This document shows positions 8,576-14,814 of a stretch of 32,378 nucleotides of DNA, one piece after another (position 1 is the first letter of the stretch; each line of letters opens with the position of its first letter). This DNA is from Clostridiales bacterium (GTDB lineage: Bacteria; Bacillota; Clostridia; Lachnospirales; Lachnospiraceae), in the NCBI GenBank assembly GCA_012519195.1, contig JAAYQP010000207.1, forward strand, positions 1-32,378, given 5' to 3'. The position numbers were made by a program, and so were the translations under genes. The notes below the pieces were generated by a model, which worked only from the letters and a program-made list of their open reading frames with translations, was not told the DNA's origin and searched no databases.

Positions 8576-9316
8576 ATGAGATACGAGGAATTTACATTAG
8601 AAGGACGCAATGCAGTTTTGGAAGCATTCCGTTCAGGTAAGACCATAGATCGACTGTTTATCCAGGACGGGAGCCAGGATGGGCCGATCAAATCCATCCT
8701 TAGGGAAGCGAAAAAGTCGGATACCATAGTCACTTATGTTAAAAAAGAACGACTGGATCAGCTATCACCGAATGGCAAGCACCAAGGAGTTATCGCTTAT
8801 TGTGCTGCTTATGGGTATGCTCAAGTAGATGATATATTAAATGCAGCAAAAGAGAAAGGAGAAGATCCATTTATTATCCTACTGGATAATATTGAAGATC
8901 CTCATAATCTGGGTGCTATGATTCGAACCGCCCATCAGGCTGGTGCTCATGGTATTATTATACCAAAACGTCGTGCGGTTGGATTGACTGCTACGGTTGC
9001 AAAAACTTCCGCCGGTGCAATTAACTATCTACCGGTAGCGAAAGTTACGAATCTATCCAATACTATTGAAGAACTAAAAGAGAAGGGGCTATGGTTTGTT
9101 TGTGCTGATATGGATGGAGAATTAATGTACCGGATGAACCTAAAGGGTCCGATTGGATTGGTGATCGGTAGTGAAGGAGAAGGCGTTGGTAGATTGGTAA
9201 AAGAAAAGTGCGATTTCGTAGCAAAAATACCAATGTATGGTCAGGTAGATTCTCTAAATGCTTCTGTTGCTATGGGAATCTTGGCTTATGAAATTGTAAG
9301 GCAAAGGATTAGCTAA
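8576..9316 (+). CDS. rlmB: 23S rRNA (guanosine-2'-O-)-methyltransferase RlmB (SpoU/TrmH family)
   Basis: This 246-residue SPOUT enzyme is expected to methylate the ribose of G2251 in 23S rRNA using SAM. An N-terminal substrate-binding domain (about 1-80: LEGRNAVLEAFRSGK, HQGVIAY) precedes the knotted catalytic domain. The three SpoU motifs are NIEDPHNLGAMIRTA (105-119), IGSEGEGV (197-204) and IPMYGQVDSLNASVAMGI (218-235). The length is normal. Its position before sigH is conserved in Firmicutes (often cysS-mrnC-rlmB-yacP-sigH); here yacP is absent between the two. An AGAAAGG box precedes the ATG. Confidence 0.93.
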   Translation: MRYEEFTLEGRNAVLEAFRSGKTIDRLFIQDGSQDGPIKSILREAKKSDTIVTYVKKERLDQLSPNGKHQGVIAYCAAYGYAQVDDILNAAKEKGEDPFIILLDNIEDPHNLGAMIRTAHQAGAHGIIIPKRRAVGLTATVAKTSAGAINYLPVAKVTNLSNTIEELKEKGLWFVCADMDGELMYRMNLKGPIGLVIGSEGEGVGRLVKEKCDFVAKIPMYGQVDSLNASVAMGILAYEIVRQRIS

Positions 9317-9347
9317 GAGTGATACGCTGGCTAGAAGAAGATTAGGA

Positions 9348-9408
9348 GGAGATAGGACTTCCTCGAAAGTGGAACTGTTTCATTCACTTTCGATCTGGGG
9401 TCCTCTCC
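9348..9408 (+). other. Two-tier hairpin in the rlmB-sigH gap
   Basis: The inner stem TCGAAAGTG (9363-9371) / CACTTTCGA (9385-9393) is perfect. The outer arms GGAGATAGGAC (9348-9358) and GTCCTCTCC (9400-9408) pair with a TA bulge. No T-run follows, so it looks more like an RNA processing, stability or control element of sigH than a terminator. Confidence 0.5.
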
Positions 9409-9450
9409 AATAAAAATTAATTACGGTAGGACAAGTAAGGAGGCACCTGC

Positions 9451-10083
9451 ATGGCGTCAAAGAAGATCTATGATACATTGTCGGATACGGAAATTGTAGA
9501 GCGAATCCGTAATGGAGATCAGCTTGCGATGGATTATCTTCTGGAAAAATATAAATATTTGGTTAGAAACAAAGCAAAAGCCCTGTTTTTGATTGGCGGG
9601 GATCGGGATGACTTGATTCAGGAGGGAATGATCGGATTATATAAGGCAATTCGTGATTTTCAAAGTGATAAGGAGAATTCCTTTTTTTCTTTTGCTGATC
9701 TTTGCATCTCTAGACAAATCTATAGTGCAATTAAAGCGTCCAATCGGAAAAAAAACATACCATTGAATACATATATTTCCTTATACACGCCGGCCTATGG
9801 TGAAAGTGCTGACTCTGAGGATAAAGAAACCTTAGTTGACATAATACACCAAAAAAATGTTTCAAATCCTGAAGAATTAGTTATTGACAAAGAGAATAGT
9901 AGTATGATAGAATATGAACTTGTAAGGCGTCTGAGCAACCTAGAGAAACAAGTCTTAGACCTATATATGCAGGATTTAAAATATGTCCAGATCGCAGAAG
10001 TGCTTGGTAAAGAACCAAAAACAATCGATAATGCGTTAACAAGGATTAAGACAAAGTTGAATCAGGTGCTGAAGGAAATGTAA
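9451..10083 (+). CDS. sigH: RNA polymerase sporulation sigma factor SigH
   Basis: This 210-residue sigma-70 family protein is the early-stationary sigma factor that activates spo0A and other sporulation-entry genes in endospore formers. Region 2 runs from about 20 to 95: LLEKYKYLVRNKA, the core-binding/-10 segment DRDDLIQEGMIGLYKAIRDF, and SFFSFADLCISRQIYSAIK. Region 4 (about 158-208) has EKQVLDLYMQDLKYVQIAEVLG, then KTIDNALTRIKTKL. A short acidic linker lies between. AAGGAGG precedes ATG 9451. rlmB upstream is the conserved neighbour. Its TAA ends one base before tRNA-Thr, so the message and the tRNA probably share a transcript that must be processed. Confidence 0.92.
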   Translation: MASKKIYDTLSDTEIVERIRNGDQLAMDYLLEKYKYLVRNKAKALFLIGGDRDDLIQEGMIGLYKAIRDFQSDKENSFFSFADLCISRQIYSAIKASNRKKNIPLNTYISLYTPAYGESADSEDKETLVDIIHQKNVSNPEELVIDKENSSMIEYELVRRLSNLEKQVLDLYMQDLKYVQIAEVLGKEPKTIDNALTRIKTKLNQVLKEM

Positions 10084-10084
10084 T

Positions 10085-10157
10085 GCTGTTGTAGCTCAGA
10101 TGGTAGAGCACCTCATTGGTAATGAGGAGGTCTGCGGTTCAAGTCCGCCCAACAGCT
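10085..10157 (+). tRNA. tRNA-Thr (anticodon GGT)
   Basis: The acceptor arms GCTGTTG (10085-10091) and CAACAGC (10150-10156) pair fully, with discriminator T10157. The D-arm GCTCAGATGGTAGAGC, the anticodon stem CCTCA/TGAGG with loop TTGGTAA, and the T-loop TTCAAGT are all normal. CCA is not encoded. The 5' end is one base after the sigH stop codon, leaving no room for a separate promoter. Confidence 0.95.
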
Positions 10158-10202
10158 TTCCGCTCTTTTCTTATCATGGTTATAGGGGAAGAACCGGAGT
10201 AT

Positions 10203-10277
10203 CGAGGTGTGGCTCAGTTTGGCTAGAGCGCTACGTTAGGGACGTAGAGGCCGCAAGTTCGAATCTTGTCACCTCGA
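10203..10277 (+). tRNA. tRNA-Pro (anticodon AGG)
   Basis: The acceptor arms CGAGGTG (10203-10209) and CACCTCG (10270-10276) pair, with discriminator A10277. The anticodon stem CTACG/CGTAG has loop TTAGGGA, so the anticodon is AGG, reading CCU and, if A34 is modified to inosine, other Pro codons. The T-arm GCAAG-TTCGAAT-CTTGT has one G-T pair. CCA is not encoded. It lies 45 bases after tRNA-Thr, likely in the same transcript. Confidence 0.93.
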
Positions 10278-10311
10278 TTTATATTTGTAAACATTATAAT
10301 TATTTATGGAC

Positions 10312-10347
10312 GAGTAGATTAGCAAAGGCTATATCTGCTCATTTTTT
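10312..10347 (+). terminator. Terminator of the sigH-tRNA transcript
   Basis: GAGTAGAT (10312-10319) pairs with ATCTGCTC (10333-10340), with one T-G pair, followed by A and six T. It is well placed to end the sigH-tRNA-Thr-tRNA-Pro unit. Confidence 0.65.
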
Positions 10348-10350
10348 ATA

Positions 10351-10391
10351 TTTTTTATTGAATAGGAAAGTTGGTCCTATTCAATAAAAAA
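10351..10391. repeat. T-first palindromic element, copy A
   Basis: The perfect 17-base arms TTTTTTATTGAATAGGA (10351-10367) and TCCTATTCAATAAAAAA (10375-10391) enclose 7 bases. The T-runs lie on the 5' side and the A-runs on the 3' side, opposite to a normal bidirectional terminator. A related element is at 14623-14670, so this looks like a dispersed intergenic palindrome. Confidence 0.6.
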
Positions 10392-10447
10392 TTAATATGC
10401 ATTTAAATTTACTTTTTTTATCGGTAAACCACTTACGGTAAGCCAGT

Positions 10448-11017
10448 CTAATAAAATCCCAATAGATGGGCAATAATTCCGATGATACCACAGCCCAACA
10501 TCACAATAATGGGACTAGGCTTCCATTTTCGTAGAACAAATAATCCGGAAAGAAAGAGTATAAAAGCTAAGATATCGAAATTCCGTAAGTTTATGCTAAT
10601 CCCTTGTTCTCCCCAGAAGGCTAGAATTAATATGGAGAGACCGGCGGATGCAATCATAGCGATAATAGCAGGTCGCAAACCTTCCAAAACACCTTTAACG
10701 ATTGAAAGGTTCCGATATTTAAAATAGAAATAGGCGAGGGATAGTACGATAAAAAAGGAAGGTAGAACGCAGCCTAGTGTTGCGATCAATGCCCCAGGTA
10801 AACCTCCTAATCTTGTGCCTACAAAAGTTGCTGCATTGATTGCAATCGGACCAGGGGTCATTTCGGCAATCGTAACCAAATCTGTAAATTCTGTCATAGA
10901 GAGCCATCCGTGCAATTCCACCACTTGATTCTGTATAAGTGGCATAGCAGCATATCCCCCACCAAAACTTAATAATCCAATTAAAAAAAAGCTAATGAAT
11001 AACTGAAGTAATTCCAT
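10448..11017 (-). CDS. Chromate-type transporter, second half (single CHR domain)
   Basis: This 189-residue membrane protein has one CHR domain and about six hydrophobic segments. The signature LSFGGGYAAMPLIQ is near residues 16-29 and TPGPIAINAATFVGTRLGG near 54-72. In the two-gene (short-chain) form, two such proteins together replace a full-length ChrA. The family exports chromate, but in anaerobes without chromate stress the natural substrate is uncertain. The ATG immediately follows the TAA of the upstream partner, which implies translational coupling. No clear terminator is seen downstream. Confidence 0.88.
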   Translation of the reverse strand: MELLQLFISFFLIGLLSFGGGYAAMPLIQNQVVELHGWLSMTEFTDLVTIAEMTPGPIAINAATFVGTRLGGLPGALIATLGCVLPSFFIVLSLAYFYFKYRNLSIVKGVLEGLRPAIIAMIASAGLSILILAFWGEQGISINLRNFDILAFILFLSGLFVLRKWKPSPIIVMLGCGIIGIIAHLLGFY

Positions 11018-11590
11018 TTAAGCCTTCCCCTTTCTGTTTCTTTCCTTAAGAATCGTACTAACTGCTCCAATACTTCCGCAGATTAAAATGATGATAACAA
11101 CATTGATATCAAAAAAGAAGGTAGCAACAAATCCTGCAAGCATGGTTAGAACGGAGACTATTTTTCTACTTCTAATGATTCCTGTAACCATTCTTAAGAC
11201 AACATCGGTAATAACTGCTCCTACTCCGGATTGCATTCCTTTCATTAATGCGCTAATAATCCTATTATCTCGAAAGGCTGTATAGAAAAAGGAGATGATT
11301 GAGATGATGATCAAGGGAGGAAGAATGGTACCGATTAAGGTAGCCAGGGCTCCCAAAACTCCCGCAATACGATAACCTATAATTAAGGATGCATTAACGG
11401 CGATTGCTCCAGGAGATGATTGGGCGATGGCTGTCATATCAAGCATCTCTTCTTCGTGAAGCCATTTAAGTTCATCAACGAATTTCTTTTTTAACAAAGG
11501 AATAATAACGAAGCCTCCACCAAAGGTAAATGCGCTGATGTAAAAGGTAGAGCTAAAGAGTTTAAGATATAATGCTAGTTTCTTTTTCAT
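11018..11590 (-). CDS. Chromate-type transporter, first half (single CHR domain)
   Basis: This 190-residue CHR-domain membrane protein starts with a basic cytoplasmic tail. It has FTFGGGFVIIPLLKKKF near residues 21-37 and SSPGAIAVNASLIIGYRIAG near 54-73, then a series of hydrophobic helices (VLGALATLIGTILPPLIIIS and later segments). It pairs with the next gene, whose start codon abuts its stop. AGAAAGAGG lies upstream of the ATG. The pair is transcribed away from the LysR gene, the common arrangement for a LysR-controlled transporter, so regulation by that protein is a reasonable inference. Confidence 0.88.
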   Translation of the reverse strand: MKKKLALYLKLFSSTFYISAFTFGGGFVIIPLLKKKFVDELKWLHEEEMLDMTAIAQSSPGAIAVNASLIIGYRIAGVLGALATLIGTILPPLIIISIISFFYTAFRDNRIISALMKGMQSGVGAVITDVVLRMVTGIIRSRKIVSVLTMLAGFVATFFFDINVVIIILICGSIGAVSTILKERNRKGKA

Positions 11591-11685
11591 GAATCGAACC
11601 TCTTTCTATTAAAGTATGGACTGTATAATTATAAAAATTACGGTTTTATAACCTATTATAAGTCGCCACATCATTATCTTACTTC

Positions 11686-11714
11686 TTGTAACAATATAAT
11701 AAAAATAGTATTAT
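11686..11714 (+). promoter_or_regulatory. Candidate promoter for the LysR gene
   Basis: TTGTAA (11686-11691), a 17-base spacer and TATTAT (11709-11714) lie in the divergent gap between the transporter genes and the LysR gene, about 98 bases before the LysR start. Confidence 0.4.
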
Positions 11715-11764
11715 ATTATATAATTCATAACAAAAACATTATAAATACAAGATAACTTCTAACG

Positions 11765-11792
11765 AATTGCTTATGTTAGATAATTGCTTATG
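11765..11792 (+). repeat. Direct repeat AATTGCTTATG, possible operator
   Basis: Two exact 11-base copies of AATTGCTTATG (11765-11775 and 11782-11792), 17 bases apart start to start, lie just before the LysR start codon. Position and spacing suit a regulator site, but this is not proven. Confidence 0.45.
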
Positions 11793-11811
11793 AATAAGAA
11801 AGGAATGAACT

Positions 11812-12621
11812 ATGACTTTACGGCATATGAAGATTTTTGTTACGGTGTGTGCATCGAAAAGTGTTACGGAAGCTGCAAGAAAACTCTATATCGCACAGCC
11901 TTCCGTGAGTTTAGCCATAAAAGAGTTAGAGGAACATTATGGCGTGCGGTTATTTGATCGAATTTCAAAAAGGTTATATCTAACCGAACATGGTAAGCAA
12001 TTGTTAAATTATGCCACCCATATTATCTCCCTCTTTGACAGAATGGAGATGGAGATACAAAATCCGGATTCTGTGGGTACCTTAAGAGTTGGTTCTAGTA
12101 TAACCATTGGGAATTATTTTTTACCGGATATTGCGAAACAATATAAGCGACAATATCCGCATATTGACTTCTATATGGTTATCGATAACTCGAATGAAAT
12201 CGAGAAGAAAATCCTATCAAATGAAATTGATATTGGGTTGATTGAAGGCCGCACCCACGATCCCCATGTAAAAAGTATAATCTTTCGGAGGGATGAGTTG
12301 GTCTTAATCTGTGGCAAAAATCATCCATTGGCTGAAAAACAATTCGTGGAGTTATCGGAGCTAGAAGATTATGAATTTATCTTAAGAGAGAAAGGAAGCG
12401 GTGGACGAGAGCTTTTTGATAGCACCATGATGATTCATAATGTAAACATCAATCAAGTCGGTGAAAGTGTTAGTAATCGAGCAATCATTAAATTGGTACA
12501 GAGCGGTATGGGGATTTCTGTACTTCCTTATTTGCTGGTTGAGCAGGAAATAAAGAAAGGAAGTCTAAGGAAGATAAACATAAAAGATGTGGTATTTGAA
12601 CGAGAATTCTATATCATCTAG
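11812..12621 (+). CDS. LysR-family regulator, C-terminus cut by an in-frame TAG
   Basis: This 269-residue LysR-type protein has an N-terminal winged helix (residues 1-60: MTLRHMKIFVTVCASKSVTE, AARKLYIAQPSVSLAIKELE, GVRLFDRISKRLYLTEHG). The effector-binding domain runs from about 90 to the end (LRVGSSITIGNYFLPDIA, EIDIGLIEG, SGMGISVLPYLLVEQEI). Family members are usually 290-300 residues. Here the frame stops at TAG (12619-12621) right after VVFEREFYII. The next 25 codons continue in frame with a plausible LysR ending before a TAA, giving 295 residues if read through. It may be a point-mutated gene, a readthrough case or a sequencing error. It is divergent from the chromate-type transporter, its likely target. 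Confidence 0.85.
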   Translation: MTLRHMKIFVTVCASKSVTEAARKLYIAQPSVSLAIKELEEHYGVRLFDRISKRLYLTEHGKQLLNYATHIISLFDRMEMEIQNPDSVGTLRVGSSITIGNYFLPDIAKQYKRQYPHIDFYMVIDNSNEIEKKILSNEIDIGLIEGRTHDPHVKSIIFRRDELVLICGKNHPLAEKQFVELSELEDYEFILREKGSGGRELFDSTMMIHNVNINQVGESVSNRAIIKLVQSGMGISVLPYLLVEQEIKKGSLRKINIKDVVFEREFYII

Positions 12622-12699
12622 CATGAAAATAAATTTTTTCCTAAATCTGTAATTAAATTTATTGAACTATGTAAAGGATTATCGGATCGTAGTACATAA
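12619..12699 (+). other. In-frame TAG and cut-off LysR C-terminal codons
   Basis: TAG occupies 12619-12621. The codons after it (12622-12696) translate as HENKFFPKSV, then IKFIELCKGLSDRST, and end at TAA (12697-12699). Ahead of it lies FEREFYII. Many LysR proteins end with a similar aromatic/basic segment plus a helix, so these codons look like the original C-terminus. Confidence 0.75.
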
Positions 12700-12788
12700 T
12701 TAAAAGCTAGGAATTGATTTCTATGAATGGTAGTGATATCCTATAATTGAAAATTATTAGAATAGGATCATCAAAATAGTTAGAAGCA

Positions 12789-12817
12789 TTGGTAAGCAAG
12801 AAAGAAAATCAGATAAT
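12789..12817 (+). promoter_or_regulatory. Candidate promoter for pdp
   Basis: TTGGTA (12789-12794), a 17-base spacer and GATAAT (12812-12817) lie about 160 bases before pdp. Nothing else is recognisable in the AT-rich gap 12700-12977. Confidence 0.4.
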
Positions 12818-12977
12818 AAATAGTATACTAGCTAATCTTAAATAAATATAAATAATAGATAAAAAGAACAAGGGAAGAAAGATACGGTAAGAAGAAGTTT
12901 AAAAAATTCGGTTGATTAGGATCAATGATAAGAAATTAAGAGTATGAGAATATTTTGCGAATAGGAGATTGTGTGCT

Positions 12978-14300
12978 ATGCGAATGTATGATTTGATTAA
13001 GAAGAAAAAGCATGGAGAAGAATTAACAAGAGAAGAAATTGCAGGTATGATTAAAGGATATGTGAAAGGAGAGATTCCTGATTATCAGATGTCGGCTATG
13101 TTAATGGCAATCTGCTTTCAGGGAATGACGGAGAAAGAAACAGCGGATTTAACCATTGAAATGGCTCATTCTGGCGATATGGTGGATCTATCTGCGATTG
13201 AGGGTATTAAAGTAGATAAACATAGTACCGGAGGCGTGGGTGATAAGACAACCTTAGTGATTGGACCGATTGTTGCTGCCTGTGGAGTAAAGGTTGCAAA
13301 GATGTCCGGACGAGGTCTAGGACATACCGGTGGAACCATTGATAAATTAGAAGCAATTCCTGGGATGCAGGTGGCCATAGATCAGAAGGAATTCTTTTCT
13401 ATTGTGAATAAGGTTGGGGTTAGTGTTGTAGGGCAGTCTGGTAACCTGGCCCCTGCAGACAAAATGTTATATGCCTTAAGAGATGTGACAGCAACAGTAG
13501 ATAGCATTCCCTTAATTTCGTCTTCCATTATGAGTAAGAAACTGGCGGCCGGTAGCGACTGCATTTTGCTGGATGTTAAGACAGGAAGCGGAGCATTTAT
13601 GAGAACCTTGGATGATTCCATCGCACTGGCAAAACGGATGGTGGCTATTGGGGAGCATGCGGGTAGAAAAACAATAGCAGTGATTACAGATATGGATATC
13701 CCATTAGGAAATGCGATCGGGAATTCCTTAGAAGTAATTGAAGCAATTGATACCTTAAAAGGGAATGGACCTAAGGATTTAACGGTAGTATGTATGATAT
13801 TAGCATCCAATATGCTATATCTTGCCGGTAAAGGAAGTATTGAAGAATGCAATCAACTGGCTAGGGAAGCCGTTAAGAGCGGTGCAGCACTTAAGAAACT
13901 AGCTGAAATGGTGGAGGCCCAGAGAGGAGATGCTTCTGTAATCCTAGATCCTTCCAAATTTGAAAAGGCGCCTTATCAATATGTTGTCAAGGCTCCTAAG
14001 GAAGGGTATATAAGCCACATGGATACGGAGCAGTGTGGCATAGCATCCATGGTACTAGGTGCTGGTAGGGAAATGAAGGATAGTATCATTGATTACACTG
14101 CGGGAATTATTCTGCACAAGAAAACCGGGGAGTATGTTAAGAAAGATGAGGCTCTTGCCACCCTTTATACATCAAAACAAGAGCAATTTGCAAAAGCGGA
14201 AGAAATATTAACCAATGCATATACATTTACAAAAGAAGCAGTAACCAATCGTCCATTGATTTTAGCGAAGGTTACTTCAGAGCAGGTGGAAAGGTATTAA
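12978..14300 (+). CDS. pdp: Pyrimidine-nucleoside phosphorylase
   Basis: This 440-residue enzyme of the thymidine/pyrimidine-nucleoside phosphorylase family cleaves uridine, thymidine or deoxyuridine with phosphate to base and (deoxy)ribose-1-phosphate. The N-terminal helical domain begins MRMYDLIKKKKHGEELTREE. The phosphate/substrate region has KVDKHSTGGVGDKTTL and MSGRGLGHTGGTIDKLEAIP, followed by SSSIMSKKLAAGSD and DVKTGSGAFM. The C-terminal domain ends with the usual ILTNAYTF segment. Length fits Pdp (about 433). ATG 12978 is chosen because TAGGAG (12962-12967) is 10 bases upstream; a TTG at 12969 sits against that box. No other nucleoside genes are adjacent. Confidence 0.95.
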   Translation: MRMYDLIKKKKHGEELTREEIAGMIKGYVKGEIPDYQMSAMLMAICFQGMTEKETADLTIEMAHSGDMVDLSAIEGIKVDKHSTGGVGDKTTLVIGPIVAACGVKVAKMSGRGLGHTGGTIDKLEAIPGMQVAIDQKEFFSIVNKVGVSVVGQSGNLAPADKMLYALRDVTATVDSIPLISSSIMSKKLAAGSDCILLDVKTGSGAFMRTLDDSIALAKRMVAIGEHAGRKTIAVITDMDIPLGNAIGNSLEVIEAIDTLKGNGPKDLTVVCMILASNMLYLAGKGSIEECNQLAREAVKSGAALKKLAEMVEAQRGDASVILDPSKFEKAPYQYVVKAPKEGYISHMDTEQCGIASMVLGAGREMKDSIIDYTAGIILHKKTGEYVKKDEALATLYTSKQEQFAKAEEILTNAYTFTKEAVTNRPLILAKVTSEQVERY

Positions 14301-14325
14301 AAATAAAAAATTTATAAAAAAGTAA

Positions 14326-14354
14326 TTGACAAAGGGTTTATCCTATTGTATACT
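14326..14354 (+). promoter_or_regulatory. Strong sigma-A promoter before the Met/Cys leader peptide
   Basis: The consensus -35 TTGACA (14326-14331), a 17-base spacer and -10 TATACT (14349-14354) form one of the best promoters in the window. It would start transcription near 14361, about 50 bases before the leader ORF. Confidence 0.85.
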
Positions 14355-14409
14355 AACCCCATTAATTCATATCGAGTAAATGGGATATAAAAAAGAAGGA
14401 GGATACTTC

Positions 14410-14550
14410 ATGAGAACATCATTTGCAGTCATGTGTAATACTATGTGTGGCATGTGCATGTGCAGCATGTCTACGAAAGTATGCGCAGAGATAGCGAATG
14501 TAGGTTATCATGAAGCAAAGAGGATAAGGGATCATTCTTCTTTGATATAA
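14410..14550 (+). CDS. Met/Cys-rich leader peptide, candidate attenuator of metNIQ
   Basis: A 46-codon ORF starts MRTSFAVMCNTMCGMCMCSM. Between residues 8 and 20, nine of thirteen are Met or Cys, and a further Cys is at 25; the tail is polar and ends SSLI. A strong AAGGAGG box 7 bases before ATG 14410 and a consensus promoter show it is meant to be translated. It precedes an intrinsic terminator (14596-14628) and then metN-metI-metQ. I infer a leader peptide whose translation senses Met-tRNA and/or Cys-tRNA. The UUCUUCUUUG at its last sense codons (14535-14544) can pair with CAAACAGGAG (14594-14603) in the terminator's 5' arm. It could instead be a small metal-binding or regulatory peptide; there is no signal sequence. 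Confidence 0.7.
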   Translation: MRTSFAVMCNTMCGMCMCSMSTKVCAEIANVGYHEAKRIRDHSSLI

Positions 14551-14595
14551 TATAGCAGGTTGAATCATAGTATGATTTTCTTGTTGTAGATAACA

Positions 14596-14628
14596 AACAG
14601 GAGGCTATCAATGCCATCCTGTTTTTTT
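14596..14628 (+). terminator. Intrinsic terminator between leader peptide and metN (candidate attenuator)
   Basis: AACAGGAGGC (14596-14605) pairs with GCCATCCTGTT (14613-14623), with one bulged A, followed by T through 14628. It begins 45 bases after the leader stop codon. An upstream hairpin, AATCAT/ATGATT (14563-14577), and a small TTGTT/AACAA stem (14581-14596), the latter overlapping the 5' arm, may take part in switching. Confidence 0.75.
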
Positions 14629-14670
14629 ATTCAATAGAAAATTCTGAGGAATTTCCTATTGAATAAAAAA
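14623..14670. repeat. T-first palindromic element, copy B
   Basis: The arms TTTTTTATTCAATAG (14623-14637) and CTATTGAATAAAAAA (14656-14670) are perfect, with an inner AAAATTC/GAATTT match. Read on the minus strand it starts TTTTTTATTCAATAGGAAA, nearly the same as copy A at 10351 (TTTTTTATTGAATAGGAAA). It overlaps the T-run of the preceding terminator. Confidence 0.55.
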
Positions 14671-14814
14671 GCCCTCCGGGAAGGATGCACACTTGTCCTA
14701 ATTACCTTCTTGCCATTTAGCTTGTTATATTATATCGTAGTAGGAAAGTATTGAATGCTTAGTATAAAATATTACTTTAATACTGTACTAAGTGAAATAA
14801 TGGAGGTGGAGGAT

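Noticed and set aside
10100-10387. 95-codon ORF
   Set aside because: Runs through both tRNA genes and the palindromic element; a by-product of structured RNA sequence.
14551-14814. S-box (SAM) riboswitch or Met T-box before metN
   Set aside because: I looked for the conserved S-box core and a T-box TGGNACCGCG-like sequence and saw neither; only the leader peptide, terminator and palindrome are present.
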